Shown here: positions 63,134 through 64,000 of the stretch, piece after piece
Numbering within the stretch: the first letter of the stretch is position 1
Layout of the letters: each line of letters begins with the position of its first letter
NCBI RefSeq assembly: GCF_900169145.1
Contig: NZ_FXZD01000002.1
Coordinates: 62,001-126,000 of the forward strand
Length of the DNA stretch: 64,000 bases
Direction of reading: 5' to 3'
Source: Brevibacterium antiquum CNRZ 918
GTDB lineage: Bacteria > Actinomycetota > Actinomycetes > Actinomycetales > Brevibacteriaceae
Translations under genes and position numbers: made by a program
The notes under the pieces: model-generated
The model's database searches: none
Told to the model about the DNA's origin: nothing
Seen by the model: only the letters and a program-made list of their open reading frames with translations

Positions 63134-64000
63134 GTGTCGAATTCCAAGAATGAGCTCATCAGCCAATGGCGGACGGTGGTCTCGACCCTGGATCAGGACC
63201 CCAGTCTCACCGCCCACCAAAAGGGCTTCCTCTCGCTCGCAGTGCCCAAGGCCCTCGTCGACAACGCACTGGTCCTACTTGCTGTCCGTGATGAGCACAC
63301 GCGCAGAACCATTGAGACACGACTCCTCGTCCCTCTGACCAAGGAGTTCTCCCACGTTCTTGGTTTCGAGGTGACCTTCGGGTTCGTTGTCGATCCCGAA
63401 CTCGACGTGCCGATCAGGTTCGAAGATCTCATCGGCGAGCCCACGCCGGGCTCGCCGATCGAAATCGATCCGGAAACATCCACCTCGGCGATGGGATCGG
63501 CCGGAGCACCTGCCTATGCGCCGGCACAGGCCTCATTCACTCAGCCTCAGTCACCGGCCCCATATAACCGCGCGCCACATCCGCAGCCGCAGGCACCCAG
63601 GTACGACGACGTTGGACCGGCACCCAGCAATGGGGCGCCTGTGGAGAGAACGACGCGAGAGATGAAGATCGCCGAGGCGACCGCCGCCCAGCCCACCCCA
63701 CCGGTCGAGGTCCCCGGCGTCGCCCAGCTCAACCCGAAGTACACCTTCGACACCTTCGTCATCGGTGCGTCCAACCGCTTCGCCCATGCTGCGGCCTTCG
63801 CCGTGGCCGAGGCGCCGGCCAAGGCCTACAACCCGCTGTTCATCTACGGCGATTCGGGACTGGGCAAGACACACCTGCTGCACGCGATCGGCTATTACGC
63901 GACACAGCTCTTCCCCGAGATCCGAGTGAAGTACGTCTCGAGCGAAGAGTTCGTCAACGACTTCATCAATACGATCGGTTCGTCGAAGACCTCGAACTCT
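63134..64000 (+). CDS. dnaA: Chromosomal replication initiator DnaA (3' part outside window)
   Basis: 289 codons are visible. Domain I (about residues 1-95) starts [18 protein letters not shown]; domain II (about 100-180) is a Pro/Gln/Ala-rich linker; domain III begins with [19 protein letters not shown] and the Walker [10 protein letters not shown] (about residue 240). The ATP-dependent initiator of replication. I take the GTG at 63134, nine bases after GGAGGA; a TTG at 63128 is also in frame but too close to the ribosome site. The AAA+ rest and DNA-binding domain IV are cut off by the window. Confidence 0.97.
   Translation, partial: MSNSKNELISQWRTVVSTLDQDPSLTAHQKGFLSLAVPKALVDNALVLLAVRDEHTRRTIETRLLVPLTKEFSHVLGFEVTFGFVVDPELDVPIRFEDLIGEPTPGSPIEIDPETSTSAMGSAGAPAYAPAQASFTQPQSPAPYNRAPHPQPQAPRYDDVGPAPSNGAPVERTTREMKIAEATAAQPTPPVEVPGVAQLNPKYTFDTFVIGASNRFAHAAAFAVAEAPAKAYNPLFIYGDSGLGKTHLLHAIGYYATQLFPEIRVKYVSSEEFVNDFINTIGSSKTSNS

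Larger units (their letters stand above)
138..63490. repeat. Dispersed 11-mer CGCCGAGGTGG, 19 exact copies
   Basis: Copies read by eye on the plus strand at 138, 2376, 3531, 8250, 12318, 19407, 33999 and 36727, and as the complement CCACCTCGGCG at 6710, 7082, 9528, 14522, 15985, 16495, 19786, 27539, 28943, 41868 and 63480 (each 11 bases long from the given position). Three copies (2376, 19407, 27539) are between genes. Within genes they fall in several reading frames and on both strands. Further one-mismatch copies are near 202, 5112, 15816, 26648, 34083, 36988, 49327 and 51378. Its role is unknown. Confidence 0.7.

Noticed and set aside
1..64000. CRISPR arrays, prophages, insertion sequences or integrases
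   Set aside because: No regular spaced repeats, transposase, integrase or phage structural signatures were seen on either strand.

Overview
The window looks like a stretch of a high-GC Actinomycetota chromosome immediately to one side of the replication origin. Gene content and order (dnaA, rpmH, rnpA, yidD, yidC, jag, rsmG, parA, parB, then trxA, trxB, a pseudokinase, murJ, a DUF6049 protein, a Nudix hydrolase and the CCA-adding enzyme) are those of the actinobacterial origin region. Protein character suggests Micrococcales, and I infer something close to Brevibacterium; that genus assignment is not proved by the sequence alone. dnaA starts near the right edge and runs off it. A PucR-type regulator runs off the left edge. 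Most minus-strand genes point away from the origin and are therefore co-directional with the leftward fork.

Left part (1-6.4 kb): a PucR-like regulator divergent from a small catabolic cluster made of an MHS-type transporter, a thiamine-diphosphate enzyme and an M20 amidohydrolase, followed by a secreted lysozyme-like protein. Selenium region (6.4-19.3 kb): selB, selA and tRNA-Sec on the minus strand, selD on the plus strand, and a three-subunit membrane-anchored formate dehydrogenase whose catalytic subunit reads through an in-frame UGA followed by a clear SECIS hairpin. Together these supply all dedicated parts for making and inserting selenocysteine, next to the one enzyme here that uses it. 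Between them sit an acetyltransferase and a DUF2157 membrane protein.

Middle (19.4-34.5 kb): methyltransferase plus thioredoxin, a cold-shock gene with a long leader, a HAD hydrolase, small regulators and acetyltransferases with two decayed gene remnants, replicative helicase dnaB, an ABC exporter pair, a divergent TetR/SDR pair, a DUF445 protein and a DUF2945/DUF488 pair. 34.5-48.5 kb: the ribosomal/ssb operon (rpsF, ssb, rpsR, rplI), a membrane glycosyltransferase-like protein and class A penicillin-binding protein, an acyl-CoA synthetase, the CCA-adding enzyme, and the Nudix-DUF6049-MurJ series.

Origin side (48.5-64 kb): pseudokinase, thioredoxin reductase and thioredoxin, an amidase-like protein that has lost its zinc site, then a 2.8 kb gene-free segment carrying ten parS-like sites, the parAB genes (ParB with an unusually long low-complexity linker), and the rnpA-yidC region up to dnaA with a cluster of DnaA-box-like sequences. 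Across the whole window I also see an 11-base sequence, CGCCGAGGTGG, repeated at least 19 times on both strands, in several reading frames and between genes, and becoming rare towards the origin. No CRISPR array, prophage or insertion sequence was seen.
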